A DNA stretch of 64,000 nucleotides from the NCBI GenBank assembly GCA_947397865.1, contig OX377620.1, positions 108,304,481-108,368,480 on the forward strand, in the 5' to 3' direction. The position numbers were made by a program, and so were the translations under genes. The notes under the pieces are model-generated. The model had not been told where the DNA came from. It made no database searches and was given only the letters and a program-made list of their open reading frames with translations. The stretch comes from Polietes domitor (Eukaryota; Arthropoda; Insecta; Diptera; Muscidae). Below are positions 10,836 to 22,342 of this stretch, piece after piece (within the stretch, counting starts at the first letter, position 1; the number at the start of each line of letters is the position of its first letter).

Positions 10836-12918
10836 GTAGCAAAAGTAGCTATGTGTTTCAGATATAAAAACTTTTATCGAAAGTAGCTATGTGTTCCCCA
10901 GCACATAGCTATTTTTTCGAACAAATTCAAATGAAAAAAAAAAACATTTTTATTTACTCGCTGCAATTTGGAATGAAACCGAAGGAAAACTTTGAACGAT
11001 TTAATAGTGTTTTATGACACATTCTAACATTGACCACTAGTTTAGAGTTGTTTCCTTTAAGTGAAAACACAGAGGGTTTAAATTAGTACAAATTACTATT
11101 TATTAATTATTTAGACCACCATGTGTCTTAATAAACGCTGTCACTTTTTGCGAAAACGAAAAGTAAAGTGGACAACACAAACATATGAAGTTGGCCGCAC
11201 TCCTCGCCTTCCAGTGTCAGGGATGACACTTAGTCGTTTAGATCGATCAAGTCCAAATCGATGTCATCATCGACAGGACCTGATCGATCGTCAACAGTTA
11301 TGTATGCAAATATTTTTTTATTGGAAATTTTAGAGAGGATATACAGGGGAGGTCAGCTCACAGAATGATTGAAGAAGGACATTAAATATGTCTAAATTAT
11401 GATCTTTACTTAAAAATAAAATAAATGTACACCTGAAAAATGTTGTCGCCTTTTTGGAAACGATTTAAAATGGTACATTTCTTGGAAGTTTTGTCTTTGT
11501 AGCGTGTAAATTCTAGTAAAAATTTTTATAAGCAATCGAATTATATAATTTGAATAATAGGACTAATAATGAGATCGGAAGGTAAAAAATACCAAACTAA
11601 CCTGGCCAAAAATATGACGTTTACTTCGAGAGATTGGAGACTTTAGGGAACTATAGAGCAAACAAAATTAAAACTTTTTTGTCTTCCATGCAATTTCTCA
11701 TTGAGTAGAGAAATTGTCACAAAATAATGGTTAGAGAAATAAAACGAGAAAGATAAAAAACCAAAGACAATTAATTGTTAATTCAAGAGATAGGGTTTAT
11801 TTCGTAGCTCACCATCTGAGTATTGATGAAAAGGTGAGAGTTCATTTCAAAATATATTCTTAGGAAACTTATCAAATTCGTATTTTGTAGTTTGTAGTTT
11901 ATAATATTTAGTACAATATTCAAATCGATTTTCCTTATAATTCACAGTAAGGACGTACATCGATGTACTGTTCAAATATATCAATTCGTATGTTGTATTT
12001 TCCGATGATTCACAATAAAAGTAATTATAATCTATTTTATTTTAAACTATAGTATTCAAAAACTTAAAGAGTTACTTTATTGTAATATTGTCTAAAATAC
12101 GATTTTAGACAACTCACATATCTCTAAACCATATATTGATATATTTACAAGGAGTCAAATGAAAATTATGATGGTGGTGATCACTGTGCAAAATATCTTT
12201 GCAATCGGTGCATTATTGTAGTTTTGCCACTCATTTCAAAATTCGGCATGGTCGAGTTACCAATCTTGGAATGTTCGCCAGTTGGCCCCATACATACTAC
12301 AGATCCAAAATTTTGGAAATTATCTGGAAAATATTTCTACTCTGGACATGCGAAATTTTGCGGATATATATTTACTTTGACCTAAATTGTATTTTCCACT
12401 TTTGCTGTAGATGTTCCTTAGCTGAAACGTATTATGACGTGGATTCTGGATCAGTAAATAGAAAATATAAATCTGTTCAGAAATTCAACGGAATATTTAG
12501 ATGGACTACTATATTTGTCAATTTGAGGTAACTTATATTCCAGCATCTCATCTTAAAACGCTAAAACTCATTAATATTATATCAAAGATATATTACAACT
12601 GATATTATTAATGAGTTATTTAAACATCCATGTCTAACGATCTCCCAGATTCGTAAAATCTCTTTCAGCAAAAGCAGCTATGTGTATGAAATATTGAAAT
12701 TTCAATAAAAAAATTCCGTAATAAAAGGAACTATGTGAGTTCTTTTAACCACGCTAAAACGGCATAAAATAATGAAAACATTTTTGATAAATTTATGAGA
12801 AATAGGAGTAGGAAAAAACCAAAAATCAATCTAATCAAAATTATCGCGAAATGAAAAAAGTAGACAGTTTTTATGCTCTCCTGAACAATTGACAAAAACA
12901 CATAGCTACTTTTGCTAC
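10836..12918. mobile_element. Unclassified DNA element with perfect 23-bp TIRs
   Basis: A 23-bp sequence (core GCAAAAGTAGCTATGTG) at 10836-10858 is repeated exactly in inverted orientation at 12896-12918. The same motif recurs near the ends: plus at 10714, 10880-10893 and 12667-12684, minus at 10902-10910, the latter forming a small hairpin with its neighbour. Open frames at 11121-11333 (after a CACCATG start context) and 12199-12531 (with a plausible acceptor TTTTGCTGTAG and donor GAG/GTAACT) do not match a transposase I recognise. Superfamily unassigned; no clear target duplication. Confidence 0.55.
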
Positions 12919-14312
12919 GACAGCGACGATTTGCTCGTTTGCTATCGCTTTTGTGCTTTTAGAGAGCAGTCGAAGAGCGCCCCATGGAAAGATTAGCCAC
13001 GTGTACCAACAGTATAAGAACGCTCATAGAATAGGTAAATCTTCGAGTACTTTTAATGAGCGTTATTATACAAGTGCGCACAAATTAGACAGACACAAAT
13101 GATTTGCAATACCAGGCAATTAGTTACTGGAAGCAAAATATTTGTTTATACAAAAAATATTATATTTAAAGGACATATTGAAATTCGTAATAGCAGAACT
13201 GGAGAAACGATACAAAATTGCAAAAATTGGGAAAATAGGTTGAAGTTAGCACTATATAACCTGCAACCTCGATTATTAACAAACTAACTTTTGTGCCCAC
13301 CGTGTCACATTTTGAATATAAGAACAAGTACCGAAATCATATCGACCAGTAAACGTGAAAATTTTCATAAATAAGTATGTTTTTAGATAGGCAATTGATA
13401 AAATGCGTTTTTTGCCAACTGAAATTTTTACAGTAGATGCATTTAGGATCAGGTATGAGTTCGATATAAGAAAAACATATCGTTAAAATGTAGATAGGTA
13501 TTATGAAATACATGAGCCTTATGATATTATCTTAACGAAAGCATATGTATACATTTCTCAGAAAGTCCGTGAGATTTTTCGTGAGGCTCCCTTATTAACA
13601 CAAGAATGTATGTGTCACTACTCTGGGCAGCTACACTTATGTGTGTATACTAACTAGTAGTTAACTTCATTATTTGCTTTAAAACACTTTATTTTGTAAC
13701 AATTTTTGCTGAGGTGTTGCCTAAATCAACAAACAGCACCAGCACTTTGAGTGGATATCAAAACATTTAAACTTTTATGTGCACGTGATTAATGCAACTA
13801 CATCCATGAGATGTAGAAATCGGCTGTCTATGGTTGGCCAATTAAATTAGGACTTCTCCTCACAAAAATCCATCCAATGAATAACGTGGATGATGTGGCC
13901 ACATTTTATGGCATATTTGTATAGTAAATGTCTGATCAGTGTAAATCAAATCGAATTGAACCGTGATATTATTCTGTGTAATTCCGCGATAGGATAATTT
14001 CGATAGGATATATATTGACTTAATCGGTGTGTGGTGTACGTAATATCCTTTCGATACTTATATTGGCTGTATCCTAATTACTCCAGTGAAAACTGCCTAT
14101 ATAAATTGTCAAAGAACACATCCTTGTATGGCCACAGTACTTGCAAGGGTGTTATTGCAGTAGCCATCTGGCATATAAGTAGAGACTTCCTGGACCTAGA
14201 GTGAGCCATAGATGTATGAAGGCGAACTTCTAGATCTTCAGACATACTATGAAACGAAACTGAATAATCTTCACCTACTATCAACCACCACACTCACATT
14301 GTTGGAGATTAT
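12919..14312. other. No supported gene
   Basis: AT-rich DNA with many stops in all frames. A minus frame at 14078-14293 has no family signature. It may contain unrecognised old repeats. Confidence 0.45.
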
Positions 14313-14640
14313 CGCCTAGAAAATGCATCTCTAGTTTAGGTTGTGTTGGCAGTCAGAGATTAAGCATCTGACTCACTTAGACTACAAGATGTCCATTGTG
14401 ATACCACGGGATTTTACATCCCTCATCGGAACCAACCTGTGGGTCTCACGAAACAACTCATCTTATCCACGTCTATACTATCCAAGTCGCCCAGAACCCA
14501 GTATCTAGCCATAGCTGGACAGAGACAGAAAAGGTGTTCAAAGCTTTCAATCTTCTTCTCGTCCCCACAACTAATACAAAAGTCATTTAACTCGATGCCC
14601 TGCATCTGGGCATGTCTGCCTAAAGGGTGGTTATTTTTTT
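14313..14640 (-). pseudogene. LOA/Jockey-type non-LTR fragment: end of ORF2 plus 3' UTR
   Basis: On the minus strand the sequence reads GRHAQMQGIELNDFCISCGD, then EKKIESFEHLFCLCPAMARY and FVRPTGWF. The pattern GRHA..LG....C..C.DE.E...EHL.C.CPA..R is the well-known C-terminal zinc-knuckle region after the RNase H domain of insect non-LTR ORF2 proteins. After the stop, the minus strand continues with GTGGTATCACAATGGACAT and CTGCCAACACAACC, text typical of the 3' UTR of these elements. Only about 60 codons of the ORF remain. Confidence 0.7.
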
Positions 14641-14905
14641 TATTTAGTCAGGCTTATTGCCTGAATAACTTTAACGCGTTGCTCGATTGTGTATCTTTCT
14701 ATGGTTCAAACTGAGTTAGTCTGAAATCGAGAAATGTCAAATGAAATGCTGAAAAACTTGACGTTTACATTCAACATCGGCCCTTACAATTTAAAATGGG
14801 CGTTCAAATCAAAATGCATATCGTGTACTTCGTGATTTTTTCACACATTTTCACCTCAGTGGATTCGTTCGTATAAGCAGAATTGCCGCATTTGTTATAT
14901 TTCAG
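14625..14905. mobile_element. Rearranged mariner fragments (same family as 19756-20090)
   Basis: At about 14665-14725 the minus strand holds the 5' coding start (ACCATAGAAAGATACAC, then ATCGAGCAACGCGTTAAAG). At 14810-14895 the plus strand holds ATGCATATCGTGTACTTCG joined to TTTTCACCTCAGTGGATTC, which in the copy at 19756 are separated by about 100 bp. So two pieces of one mariner family lie in opposite orientation, one with an internal deletion. Non-coding. Confidence 0.65.
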
Positions 14906-14929
14906 CTGGAAACATACATTGTGAAAGAT

Positions 14930-15051
14930 ACCCTCTTTAGGTCCATAATATAGGACACTTTCCAAAATCATCACCTAATTGAATCATCACCTAATTGAAT
15001 TGCAATAGCATAGAAAGTGAAGGCTATCATATAGCCTTTCCTTACCTGTTT
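14930..15051 (+). mobile_element. Family B 3'-end fragment
   Basis: Contains GAATTGCAATAGCATAGAAA, then AGGCTATCATATAG and CCTTTCCTTACCTGTTTT, matching the last ~120 bp of family B but lacking the GGCCCCG hairpin core. A small internal tandem duplication (ATCATCACCTAATTGA twice) is at about 14969-14998. Confidence 0.6.
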
Positions 15052-16010
15052 TAAGTAGAATAATAAATAAATAATAATAATAAAAAGTATTTAACTAATT
15101 TAATTTATTTTTTCTTTATTTTTTACAGACTTTAAATCGTGGCCATTAGTTGTTTCATCCCAAACTGCGAAAATATAAACAAAATAAATTCGGTTTAAAA
15201 CAAACAACAGCGCCTAATATTTTATATATTATATTTATAATATTTTATTGTCTGATTATCTTGTACTCCAGAAATTCTAAAATAAATAAATAATTAATAA
15301 TAATTAAATTCTAGAAGAATTAAAGTCAAAGAAACAGAAAGAAAATATTGGTTGTTTGACTGGAAGGGTGGTGGGTTAAAAAATATCAAATTAGAGGAAG
15401 AGTTTGTTTGTTTGTTGTTTCGAATATGGTGTTTCGTTTGTGGGAGAGAGTGGAGTGAGGTGGGATGGGTCGTTAAAATTTAATTTGAAGCTTTCAAAAT
15501 TCACGAAAATACCAGGCTCCCATAATATGTAGTAGGAAGCATGGTGGTACAATTAATAAACTAGAGTAAAAAGCCAAATTAATATTCCACACTTCGACTA
15601 GTCAGTTGGCGCCTAAAAGTACGTTAGCCTACTTTGAGGCGCTATCGTTTAATCTTGTGTACAATTTACAAAGATAGCTTGCTATTCGATGCTGGGTGCC
15701 TGGTACTTTGGTGGATTTTAGACGTAAAATTTTAAACTTGCGAGTGAGCGAGCGATCGAGCACGCATGCATGAGAAGAATGAAGGTATGAAGAGACTGGA
15801 TGGTTTTTTGGATTTTCAATTAAAAAATTAGCACAAAGGAGGCCGTTTTCATTTTGGAACACCAAAAATGAAAGAAAAGTAGCCTTTTGCACATTCTTGT
15901 GATGAATCGGCATAGATAGGTTGTTATCCTTGTGACATTTTAATAAGTATAGGATGTGTTCAGCAGCAATATTGCTTAAAACACTACGATAAACATTTTG
16001 TGGAGCATTT
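15052..16010. other. No supported gene
   Basis: AT-rich to 15350, then mixed composition. A minus frame at 15629-15913 (94 codons, starting MPIHHKNVQKATFLSF) has no recognised domain. Codon-like composition is not convincing, so it is not called as a gene. Confidence 0.4.
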
Positions 16011-16199
16011 TAACCCTCTAGCTCATTAATATAGATAGGGACATTTTTGGTCCCTTCCATACAAAATGGTAAAAACACCCCTAAAAAATGGAGTCAACAT
16101 GTTTAACTCAAATATTTACCGTAAAATTCTACTGTAAGGCTCTGAATGCAAAACTCAACTTAACCCTTTCATGTCCAATGTTACCTATAGGTAACATTG
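16011..16199 (+). mobile_element. Possible piggyBac-type terminal sequences with palindrome
   Basis: Two TTAACCCT starts are present: TTAACCCTCTAGCTC near 16011 (followed by a GGGAC...GTCCC mini-hairpin) and TTAACCCTTTCATGTCC near 16160. The second runs directly into a perfect 24-bp palindrome at 16176-16199 centred on ACCTATAGGT. TTAA followed by CCC and a subterminal palindrome is the pattern of piggyBac-like ends. No matching opposite end was identified, so this is a tentative call. Confidence 0.35.
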
Positions 16200-16253
16200 T
16201 GAGAGTTAGTCCTATAAAATCTTTAAAATCATATATTTTGCTGAATTAATAAT

Positions 16254-18366
16254 TATACCCTACACCACTTCGTGGTCTAGGGTATTATAAGTTAGTTTCG
16301 CGCCAAATGTTTGTAACACCAAGAAATAATCGAGCTAGACCCACCTTTAAGTATACCGATCGGCTTAGAATCACCAGCTGAGTCGATTTACCGATGTCTG
16401 TCTGTCCGTCCGTCCGTCCGTCCGTCCGTCCGTCTGTCCGTCTGTCCGTCTGCTGTCCATCTAAGCTTGTTCGCACTCTACAGGTCGCAATCGCTGTCCG
16501 ATTATCATGAAACTTGACAGAAGTTATTTTTTCTGGCCAAGGACCATCGGTATTGAATTTGGAGGAAATCGGTTCAGATTTAGATATAGCTCCCATACAA
16601 ATGTCGCTCCCGATTTGACATTTTCCACTTTAGAAACCACATATTGTACCCGATTTTCTTTAAATTTGGCAGAACATCTTATAATTCAACTAGAAACACG
16701 TATGCAAAAATTGGGTAAGATCGGTTCAGATTTAGATATAGCCCCCATACAAATGTCGCTTCCGATTTGACATTTTCCGCTCTAGAAACGACATATTGTA
16801 CCCGATTTTCTTTAAATTTTGCAGAACATCTTATAATCGAACTAAAAACACGTTTGCAAAAATTGGGTAAGATCGGTTCAGATTTAGATATAGCCCCCAT
16901 ACAAATGTCGCTCCCTATTTCACTTTTTCCGCTTTAGAAACCACATATTGTACCCGATTTTCTTTAAAATTGGCACAACATCGTATAATCCAACTAGAAA
17001 CACCTATGCAAAAATTGGGTAAGATCGGTTCAGATTTAGATATAGCCCCCATACAAATGTCGCTTCCGATTTGACATTTTCCGCTCTAGAAACGACATAT
17101 TGTACCCGATTTTCTTTAAATTTTGCAGAACATCTTATAATCGAACTAAAAACACGTTTGCAAAAATTGGGTAAGATCGGTTCAGATTTAGATATAGCCC
17201 CCATACAAATGTCGCTCCCTATTTCACTTTTTCCGCTTTAGAAACCACATATTGTACCCGATTTTCTTTAAATTTGGCAGAACATCTTATAATCCAACTA
17301 GAAACACGTATGCAAAAATTGGGTAAGATCGGTTCAGATTTAGATATAGCTCCCATACAAATGTCGCTCCCGATTTGATATTTTCCGCTCTAGAAACGAC
17401 ATATTGTACCCGATTTTCTTTAAATTTTGCAGAACATCTTATAATCGAACTAAAAAACACGTTTGCAAAAATTGGGTAAGATCGGTTCAGATTTAGATAT
17501 AGCCCCCATACAAATGTCGCTCCCTATTTCACTTTTTCCGCTTTAGAAACCACATATTGTACCCGATTTTCTTTAAATTTAGTACAACATCTTATAATCC
17601 AACTAGAAACATCTATGCAGAAATTGGGTAAGATCGGTTCAGATTTAGATATAGCCCTCATACAAATGTTGCTCCCGAATGTTTAACCGATTTTGGCCAA
17701 ACTTTACATATTATATTTCACAAATAAACATACATGGTGAAAGCGGGTCACATCGTTCCAGGTTTTAGTATACCCCCATACAAATGGCCTTTCCAATTTA
17801 ACATTTTTTGTCAAACACATACATTTACAGGATGCAAAAATCCTTCCCGATTTCACTTTTTTACCGAATTTAATTGTAATGAGATAGAAAGTCCGTCCAT
17901 CTTTAGCCTTTCCTTACTTGTTTCGGAGATGCCCATATGTCCATACTTTGGTATAACCCAAATGGGGCCCCATTCTAATCTATTACAGTTCCAGAAACTA
18001 CATCTTACATCGGATCTTCATCAAATATTGCAGACCATGATATTTTTAAACTAGGAATACCTACCGTGAGTGAGAAATATATAGGCCCATGTTTTGGACC
18101 AGGCCCAAAATGTTGTTCTAGGCCCCCTTTTGAAATGTCGGTCCGATTCATCCTATTACTACTGTATAATTTGTATTTGTCTGTCGGATAATTGGATCAA
18201 TTACCATATTATTAACCATATTTGTTAAATATGACTAAAGATAAGTAACTATGTAGTTACTTATAGTAACTGTGAACTACATAAAAAAGCGAGGTACATA
18301 CGCAGGGAGTGGTGTAGGGTATTATATAGTCGGCCCCGCCCGACTTTAGCCTTTCCTTACATGTTT
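16254..18366 (+). mobile_element. Helitron-like element, variant B' (copy 1), complete ends
   Basis: The 5' subterminal repeat TATACCCTACACCAC (16254) is inverted as GTGGTGTAGGGTAT (18309-18322). Then come the hairpin AGTCGG-CCCCGC-CCGACT and TTTAGCCTTTCCTTAC to the end. A long (GTCY)n tract is at 16395-16452 and a 152-bp array fills 16563-17690. A second, internal B-like 3' end (CTTTAGCCTTTCCTTACTTGTTTC, 17900-17923, written here only as landmark) suggests one B 3' end was joined to another during element formation. Confidence 0.8.
16563..17690 (+). repeat. 152-bp tandem array with 304-bp higher-order repeat
   Basis: TTGGGTAAGATCGGTTCAG recurs at 16711, 16863, 17015, 17167, 17319, 17472 and 17624, i.e. 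six intervals of 152, 152, 152, 152, 153 and 152 bp; a first, divergent unit starts at ~16563. Two types of unit alternate, so that 16679-16900 and 17004-17204 are near-identical at a spacing of 304 bp. The translated text there (MGAISKSEPILPNFCKRVFS on the minus strand) is only a by-product of the repeat, not a protein. Confidence 0.9.
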
Positions 18367-19595
18367 TTATTTCTGTTTACATATGTAACAGGGAATATTT
18401 AAAAGAGAACCAACAAATTCGGAAACTTGGCTCTGCGTAGGAAGGTGGATATAAAAGTGAAATCTCAAATTTCAATTGTTTGAGTCTTGTAATTCTAAAT
18501 GGTTTCGAAATTCTTCTTATTTTAATTGGATTTCTTCGAGTACAAGAAAAACTGTATTTGTTATTCGAAGAGATATATATCAAAAATTTTTAAAATGAAG
18601 AAACATTTAAAAATATTTTTTGTTTAGCCGTTAGTATAATGATTTTAAGAAACATCCTGTTACTCATGTATGAATTAAAACCACAAGACTCTATAGAAAT
18701 CATATTTAGACCCATACCTCATCAAAAATAATAGTACGTTTTATATATTTATTAAAATAAAAATTCGGACAAGAGAGGGTTACATGGCACTACTAAACTA
18801 AGCAAAACTAAGGGTTAATTTCGCACTTTTTGCGAATTGGTCTCAAATGTCTCAAAAATTGAATTTAGGTCGTTTTGTCGCCGAACAAAATAAAGCTATA
18901 TATATAAATTATATATATATATAAATAAAATAAAATAAGTGTTTTTATTTGTTTTCCATTTATTTTATACTTTTATACAAATACATCTTTATTTAAAATT
19001 GTTGTTAACAATAAACAGTATTGTAGGTAGAGTAGTAGTAAATAAATTTAAAAATCTTTAAAATATAATTTATATTTTATTTACAAATGTTATTTAATAC
19101 TTAAAATTTGAAACGTAAAAAATAACAAATTTTATAGAAATATTACAAGATTTATAGACAAGAATTATTAATTAAATATAATTTGTTAAATGAGAAAAAT
19201 TACAAGACTTATAGACAAAAATTATAAAATAAAAATAATTTGTTATAATGAGATCTGGAATGTGAATTTATTTCGGCTTTTCTCCACTCAGAATTCTTTT
19301 CTGCTGTCATAATATGAACTTTACCAATATCAATAATTTATTCAGGAGATTCTAAAAAGAAAAATAATGAAAATAGATTTAAGTAAATATATAATTAAAT
19401 TTTTTGTGTATATCAAATATACTCTGGTCCTTCGGCATATTTGTAATGAGGACCTTTAAATCATGGCATGAACATATTTGAATTTCCTTGCAACATGCAA
19501 TCTGTAAATAGCCAATATGTTACGGATGTTACTTCTATAGATGATTTTATGTAGGTCTAAGGTTTAGCAGATGTAGTCATACGTTTTGGGTTAAT
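18367..19595. other. No supported gene; very AT-rich
   Basis: Includes (TA)n at about 18897-18923 and (AATA)n-like runs. No open frame of note on either strand. Confidence 0.5.
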
Positions 19596-19755
19596 TTTAT
19601 ACCCTCCACTAGGGTATTATGTCTTTGTGCGTTTGTTGTATTACCCAAAAGGAAACAACTTATACCCATCGTTTATTATACAGATCGGCTTAGAAACTTT
19701 GCATTGAAATTATTATTTACATTTCAAATAGTTTCAGACTAACTTAATTTGAACC

Positions 19756-20090
19756 ATGGAAAGGTACACAATCGAGCAACGCGTTAAAATGCATATCGTG
19801 CACTTCGTGATTTTTTCGGTCAATTTAATCGTCCAAATCGGAAAAATCGTAAAAAATTTGCAAGAAATGGCAACAGTGGATGATCAATTTTCGATGAAAA
19901 TCATCTTCAGTGATGAGACACATTTTCACCTCAGTGGATTCGTCAATAAGCTGAATTGCCGCATTTGGGTGAATGATAATCTAAGAGTGATTGTCGAAAA
20001 ACAAATGCACCCACAAAGAGTAACTGTTTGGTGCGGTTTATGGGCTGGCGGCATCATCGGGCCGTATTTTTTCCATGCTTTATATAAGGT
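19756..20090 (+). pseudogene. Internally deleted mariner transposase
   Basis: Begins MERYTIEQRVKMHIVHF and later reads IIFSDETHFHLSGFVNKLNC, RIWVNDNLR, MHPQRVTVWCGLWAGGIIGP and YFFH. HFxLxGFVNKxNCRIW and VTVWCGLWAGGIIGPYFF are signatures of rosa-like/DD41D mariner transposases. Only the first catalytic Asp (FSDE) is present. Most of the HTH region is deleted between residues ~17 and ~40, and everything after YFFH is replaced by the family C tandem array. Cannot be active. Confidence 0.8.
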
Positions 20091-20229
20091 TACTTTCTAT
20101 ATATGTTTGTGTGCCACAAAATTTGAAATCAATTTTTGAAAGCTTTTTTCTCAACCAATTTTGCTCAAATTTTGCACACTTAATCATTTTCGATGACAAT
20201 ACAAGGAAATGGAAAAATTTGACCAATTG

Positions 20230-21180
20230 GACAAAGGGGCGTGGCACCTCCCATACGAAGTTAAAACCTATTATTGAATATTGTCAGTTCTATGACACCT
20301 AGAGTGCTGAAATTTTGTGTAAGTGCATATACCATCAATGTGCATAGTTGTGCCAAAAAGGGGCGGTATTGGAAAAGTGGGCGTGGCACCTCCCATACGA
20401 AGTTAAAACCTATTATCGAATATTGTCAGTTCTATGACACCTAGAGTGCTGTAATTTTGTGTAAGTGCATCTAGCATCAATTCGCATAGTTGTGCCAAAA
20501 AGGGGCGGTATTGGAAAAGTGGGCGTGGCACCTCCCATACGAAGTTAAAACCTATTATTGAATATTGTCAGTTCTATGGCACCTAGAGTGCTGAAATTTT
20601 GTGTAAGTGCATCTAGCATCAATTCGCATAGTTGTGCCAAAAATGGGCGGTATTGGAAAAGTGGGCGTGGCACCTCCCATACGAAGTTAAAACCTATTAT
20701 TGAATATAGTCAGTTCTATGACACCTAGAGTGCTGTAATTTTGTGTAAGTGCATCTAGCATCAATGTGCATAGTTGTGCCAAAAATGGGCGGTATTGGAA
20801 AAGTGGGCGTGGCACCTCCCATACGAAGTTAAAACCTATTATTGAATATTGTCAGTTCTATGACACCTAGAGTGCTGAAATTTTGTGTAAGTGCATCTAC
20901 CATCAATGTGCGTAGTTCTGCCAAAAATGGGCGGTATTGGGATAGTGGGCGTACCACCTCCCATACGAAGTTAAAACATATTATCGAATAGTGTCAGTTC
21001 TATGACATGTATAGTGCTCAAATTTTATGTAAGTGCATCTAGCATTAATGTGCGTAGTTGTGACAAAAATGGGCGGTAATGGAAATGTGGGCGTGGCACC
21101 TCCCATACGAAGTTAAAACCCATTTTCGAATATATGCCGTTCTATGGCAGATAAAAAACTGAAATTTTGTGTAAAATATA
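20230..21180 (+). repeat. 142-bp tandem array (family C central repeat)
   Basis: GTGGCACCTCCCATACGAAG recurs at 20241, 20383, 20525, 20667, 20809, 20951 (one variant) and 21093: six consecutive intervals of exactly 142 bp. Each unit also has GGGCGGTATTGG, GTCAGTTCTATGAC and TTTTGTGTAAGTGCATCTA. Divergence rises toward the right-hand end. Confidence 0.92.
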
Positions 21181-21589
21181 AAATCTGGCATAAACTTTGG
21201 TTACAGTAAAACCGACATAATATCCATACGGGTAGTCAAAATCATTTGCAATTTGATATTTGAAAATGTTTTTATAATCACTTCCTTCTTGTACCTCCCA
21301 CACAATTATATCTATATTAGGTAATATTGAATCCTTCCTAACTTCTATACTGGTGCATGGAGTCCACTGTGACTTGATATTTGATCATGTTTTTATAATT
21401 GTTTTACAAATTGTAAAAACAACAATACCTTCCATACAAATTATACTGCCCTAAGTAAAATATAAGGAATTATAACTTCCGCATATATGTTCTCTGAGAG
21501 TGAGGGTATATATAAGTCGGTTTAGCCGACGTAAGCTTACTTGTTTAAGTTTAGTTTAAGCTTTAAACTATACTACTTGTTTGAAAAGC

Positions 21590-22342
21590 CCAACAGTAAG
21601 CGAGATGGATTGGACTTTGAATCGATTTAGCCGTGTCCGTTTGTCTGCCCCTATATTCTTGACATCATCGCAAATATTATCCGACCAAAATAAATCTAGG
21701 TACAAGTGATTCTTGCGTCCCAATGACAAATGATATTGAATTCGAAATCACTTCAGATTTTATAGCCTCCAAACAAATTTCACTCTCTATTTGAGTTTTT
21801 CGGTTCTAGAAACCACAAATTTTGACCTATTAGACACATCTGTGATGAAAAAAGTAACGAAATCAACATTTTCCTATGCATTCTGGAAAAGCAGTAATCG
21901 TTCACTTGCGAAGTTCGTATAATAATAAAAAAATATCGCTACTTTATGAAAAAAAAAACATAAAAACAATCTTTATTTCTTGTCGCAAAAGTCTAAAATT
22001 TTCTAGAGCAAATTGCGAGGGAAATTTGTATGGGAGCTATATCTAAATCTGAACCGATCTTATTCGCTTTCTCCACAGGTATTTCTAAGTGGATTATAAG
22101 GTGATGTGAACCGATTTGCTTCAAATTAAATATTGTTCGTCCTTGATCCACAAAACTTACTTGTGCCAATTTTTATTAAGATAGGAAAATAATTGTAATT
22201 GTACTTTGATTACGGACTGATGGGCGAACTCAGAAAGTGATTCTGAGGCGATCTGTACAATAAGCGATGTTTCTAACTCGTTTCCTTTTGGGTGTTACAA
22301 ACAAATGCACAAAGTTATATAATAGTGGGGGGTATAAAAATT
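21590..22342. mobile_element. Two facing family B fragments (inverted pair)
   Basis: The left part (to ~21870, plus) has a B core (ATCGATTTAGCCGTGTCCG), a degenerate GTCY tract and one 152-bp unit. The right part (~22000-22342, minus) has TTTGTATGGGAGCTATATC, AATCTGAACCGATC, then the B 5' end read backward (CCTTTTGGGTGTTACAAAC and GGGGGGTATAAAAA). The two fragments have their 5' ends outward. Confidence 0.65.

Larger units (their letters stand above)
19596..21547 (+). mobile_element. Helitron-like composite element, family C
   Basis: The left end is a B-type 5' end (TATACCCTCCACTAGGG, ATTATGTCTTTGTGCG, and ACCCAAAAGG) up to the GATCGGCTTAGAAA motif. Mariner debris (to ~20090) and then a 142-bp tandem array follow. 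The right end has GAGTGAGGGTATATATAAG, the hairpin GTCGG-TTTAG-CCGAC and GTAAGCTTACTTGTTT, i.e. the same plan as families A and B but different bases. Whether the mariner piece was captured by the element or inserted later is not clear. Confidence 0.65.

Noticed and set aside
12199..12531. 110-codon frame as transposase of the 2.1-kb TIR element
   Set aside because: Has an acceptor- and a donor-like site but no transposase motif; kept only as a note in the element entry.
16679..17204. Repeated identical 66-73 codon frame (MGAISKSEPILPNFCKRVFS...) as a duplicated gene
   Set aside because: It is the minus-strand translation of the 152/304-bp array; the frame repeats only because the DNA repeats, and other units have stops.
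17734..18054. 106-codon plus frame as a gene
   Set aside because: Lies wholly within the B' element and is made of diverged repeat units.
20230..21180. CRISPR array
   Set aside because: Regular 142-bp period, but whole units repeat without unique spacers, and the DNA is from an insect.
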